A stretch of 64,000 bases of DNA from Bryum argenteum (lineage: Eukaryota; Streptophyta; Bryopsida; Bryales; Bryaceae), in NCBI GenBank assembly GCA_037043015.1, contig CM073325.1, positions 20,811,001 through 20,875,000 of the forward strand, written 5' to 3'. Shown here one piece after another: positions 60,770 through 64,000 of this stretch (position 1 is its first letter; the number at the start of each line of letters is the position of its first letter). Below the pieces are notes generated by a model. It was not told where the DNA came from and searched no databases. It saw only the letters and a program-made list of their open reading frames with translations. The translations under genes were made by a program, and so were the position numbers.

Positions 60770-61040
60770 GATCCGACGACCTCAGAAAGCACCCGTCGAA
60801 AGTGCCCCCGGGACGCGTTGAAATCCCGGGGGCCACACCACACCAAAAGCGGGACCCAGACTTTACCTCAGACGGGAGCTGCACTCGCAATCAGTTGTTA
60901 GAGCCCATGATTTTGATGTACCCGGGGCGCCCAGGCGTATAGTGATGCTAATAATTCCCACTCCAGTCCCGGACCCCCCTCCCCCCGGTAAGTAAAGTAC
61001 CGCGGGTCAGAGTTACCGCCTCTCGAGCCCCTCCGGGCAG
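60770..61040. other. GC-rich island of unknown nature
   Basis: A sharp GC-rich block with CCCCCGGGACGCG, ATCCCGGGGGCC, ACCCGGGGCGCCC and CCTCCCCCCGG. No ORF of interest crosses it. It could be a promoter-proximal island, an rDNA-like or organellar fragment, or an LTR; I cannot decide. Confidence 0.3.
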
Positions 61041-61069
61041 GTACGAGTAAAAGCTAACTAAGTAATACG

Positions 61070-62865
61070 TCCTTCTTCTTTTTTTCAATTTTTTTTTTCA
61101 TTTTTTTTTTTTTTTGCACCGTCAATTTGCAGTAAATTGGATTTGTCCTTCATGGACCAGGTTTGAACATGCACATTCCTTGCCTTATTACTGTGCCCCC
61201 CCTGACACCCCCATCAATCTCGGTGCACATGGGATCCATGCTCCCGGTGATTGATGCTGACCCCCCTCCATCACGGTTTTAATTGATCATCCATCGCATC
61301 ACGGTTTGATTATTACGCTACGAGTGCAATTGTGACTTGTGATGAAATATCAATTAAGTTTTGTACAAAAGTGTCATGCCTATCGGGTATTTGTTGTTAA
61401 GATGTTGTCATACATGCTTTTGTTATTTTTCATGTACATTCTCGATTTCTCATACATGCCTTTGTTATTTTGTCATTTCGATGAAATATCAATTGAGTTA
61501 GTACAATGGTTGTGTATTTGTTGTTATGTATTGCCAAGCATGTTGTTGTACATTCTCATACATGCTTTTGTTATTTTTTCATGTACATGCCTTTGTTATT
61601 TTGGAGTGTTCGTTGTTGTTACTTATGGTCATGCATGTCTAAGTAGTTAGATTTTTTCATTTTTATTCTTTTTTTTTCGTGTGTGTGGGCAACTTGGAAG
61701 GGTTTCAATGGAAGAGAGAGTATATTATGTGTTATGTAGTGATTGTTTAGGGTGTAAAGTTTCTTGGGTCATTTTTACTAAAAGGGAATGATGTATGCAA
61801 CAATCAAGATTTTTCCACTATGAATCAACATCGACGAAAGGTACTTTTCAAGTGATAGTGTAGAAGTTGTAGTAGACTTTCTTTTAGTGTTTGGAATGAG
61901 GTATATCTTCTTAATCCACAAATTGGAATTCTTTGGACTGATTGAAAATAAAAGTATGGTGTACTAAGGTGTGGAGAATCTCTCTAATTAGTACTACTTT
62001 TATACCTCTCTAATTGTTATTGTCTTGAAATTATTACCCTTAATAGCCAAAATGTTTTAGAGAAACACTTCGATGCGTAATGAAATGTGCATTTCATACC
62101 TTTCATAAATAATTGTTTAACGATAGTATGAAGAGCTTTAGGCTCAAGAATTATCACATATACATGGTTGAATTTCATGACCTTTTGGCCTTTATTATGA
62201 TACTTTCTAACAATAACTTTGTATTGTATGTTACTTCCTAACAACAAGTTCTTATTTTGATCCTATCTAATCCCACTAGTCTAAAAGCATCTCCAAATCC
62301 AAAAATCTAAATCTAAATTTTGTATAACTAAAAATTGAATATTTTGCTATGCAAAAGGTTTATTATATATCACTTTAAATTTGTACTCGGTGCACAAATT
62401 TTTGAAGTGAACACAAGATTTTAAGAAGAAGAGATAGTGATACAACAAATGTTTTACATGCAACATTTAAGATGAAGAGAAACACAAGTGCATCTCAAAG
62501 TCAAATTATAGTTTTGATCATAATGTAGAGATGAATAACTTAGAACCAAGCATCAATATTCTCAATGCTCCAACTAAAAGGCGACTTCAAATCTTAAGAC
62601 AATGGATTTCGTATTTGAGATGAAGTAATAAATTTTAGTCCTTCAATTCTATATTCTAACTTTTTTTGATTTTGAAAGGGATTCTATTACTAAGTGAGTT
62701 TCACGTGGAGGAAGCATACCCATAAATATTTTTCACGGTTATAGGCTTTTTCATCATAGTTACAAAGATAAATGGAATTAATAAGTATACTAAGCATTTT
62801 AGTATTTCTTACTATAAACTAACCCAAGTCATTTATGCACATTCTAACCTTAAAGTGAGGAGTCA
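61070..62865. other. No gene seen
   Basis: T-runs at 61,085-61,115. Imperfect direct repeats of CATACATGCTTTTGTTATTT at about 61,405-61,600 create a spurious hydrophobic ORF. Otherwise AT-rich. Confidence 0.45.
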
Positions 62866-62869
62866 ATTT

Positions 62870-63130
62870 AAGGTTTAGGGTTTAAAATCTCGACTTTTTA
62901 GGATTTCCACTGGAAACAATATCAGTCAACTTTGACCATTACAATCTCACAAATGAAAAAGAATCAATGGCTAAAATTCAATATGTGGATAACATGTCAA
63001 GGTAGCCTCAGGATCCTCTAGTTGTACTTTCTAAATAATTCTTAAATTGATCTTTTTAAGGCTTGAAGTAGAAAATGGTCATCTTCGATGATTTAGGTTA
63101 TATTACATCAAGGACCTTTAGGAGTAAAGG
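62870..63130. mobile_element. Diverged TTAA-type MITE (short type, copy 4)
   Basis: Interior GTCAACTTTGACCATTACAA and TCTCACAAATGAAAAAGAAT as in 34,311 and 37,539. Right end AGGACCTTTAGGAG close to TTAA. Confidence 0.55.
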
Positions 63131-63589
63131 TTAAGGTTTTGTAAAAATTAAAAAACAATATGAGTATAATTTTTTTAAAATTTTTTTAAATTATTTTAAA
63201 TTTTTGTTTTTCAAATACAAAGATTTAAAGAAAAGAAATGAGTGGCATGCAAATAGATTCTAAATTCTCCTTTCAAATAAATGAGATGCATGCAAATATT
63301 TTCTTACACAAAAGAGAAAAAGGGCACTTGAGCACCCGGGAGTTTGGCAGAGTCAGAAAATCCCCTTTCCCAGACCCCACCAAATCTCTGCAATCACTGC
63401 AATGCCAGGCCTTCCCCCTTTGGCTTCCATTTAATTCAAGAATCTAATTCCATCATTTATTTCAGGATAAAATATTTAAAAAAATTAAAACTAAATAAAA
63501 TTCCTATTTTTTACATGAAACTTTTTTATTTAAAAAAAATAGATGCTATTATTATTTGACACAAAGTGAAGGATTATGCAAAATTTGAA

Positions 63590-63965
63590 ACTAAAATGTT
63601 AGAATATAGGCTAATTTTCATATAAGGGAAAACTTTTGTATATTATTTCCACATAAGGGAACACTTTTGTGAATTATTTCCAAATAAGGAAACAAATGCA
63701 AAATATTTGTGAAAGAGGGGAACATTTTTTAAATTTTATTTTAAATTATTATTTTTTCATCTTCTTATCAGTTGGTATGAAGGAGATTGGCATTTCAGCA
63801 AATTGAAGTTAGTAAAAAGCTTCTTCCACTTGCTCATGAAATGTTTTTGCTTCCTCTTTGCAGATATTTTGTGATTATTCCCCTCTTTTGAAATTTTCTT
63901 ACAAAAGTGTTCCCTTATATAAAATTTCCCCTAGAATATATGACCAATTCTCATATGGGGGATAT
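63590..63965. mobile_element. Inverted-repeat element with AAGGGAACACTTTTGT arms
   Basis: Left arm (63,590-63,680) holds TTTTCATATAAGGGAAAACT and a second CATAAGGGAACACTTTTGT. The right arm (63,885-63,965) is the inverted counterpart (ACAAAAGTGTTCCCTTATAT). Interior ~200 bp is AT-rich and non-coding. Confidence 0.6.
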
Positions 63966-64000
63966 TTTAATATAATAGATTCCAAGAAAGAATGTTATTG

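Noticed and set aside
61339..61650. 103-aa hydrophobic ORF as a membrane protein
   Set aside because: Most of it comes from imperfect direct repeats of a CATACATGCTTTTGTTATTT word; no recognisable family.

Overview
The window is nuclear DNA from a land plant. It is AT-rich and gene-poor, with intron-containing genes and dense small repeats. The two convincing host genes are plant-specific: a NAC-domain transcription factor and a DCD-domain protein of the N-rich protein (NRP) type. The species cannot be fixed from the sequence. A DUF7869-like relic and a ParB-like open frame are the kind of elements I associate more with seed-free plants and algae than with flowering plants, but that is only a hint.

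Layout. At 1-15 kb there is decayed mobile DNA. A minus-strand open frame with a ParB/sulfiredoxin-like GGQH motif runs off the left edge, and a frameshifted plus-strand DUF7869-like gene lies at about 9.9-12.6 kb. Between them is a 3.4-kb satellite built from a ~469-bp higher-order repeat. About 22 copies of a GGGCGATCGCCC-type palindrome occur here and nowhere else in the window. At 15-22 kb there is no gene, only small inverted-repeat elements. At 21,962-24,322 (minus) lies a complete three-exon NAC gene of the VND/NST/SMB (VNS) class, with a tandem-repeat-bearing upstream region to about 26.7 kb. At 27-46.9 kb there are a LINE remnant and many MITE-like elements, most bounded by TTAA and ending in CCCTAA-type inverted repeats. 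At 46,924-49,904 (minus) lies a five-exon NRP/DCD gene with a pyrimidine-rich, TATA-containing promoter at about 50.7 kb. At 51-64 kb there is repeat-derived intergenic DNA with a second LINE tail fragment.

How the genes relate. The VNS-type NACs act in terminal differentiation that ends in programmed cell death (xylem, root cap). DCD/NRP proteins act in stress-induced cell death. The two genes share a strand and lie about 22.6 kb apart, but nothing in the sequence shows that they are co-regulated.

Exon structures were built by hand from splice signals, phase continuity and family motifs. No transcript data or database search was available.
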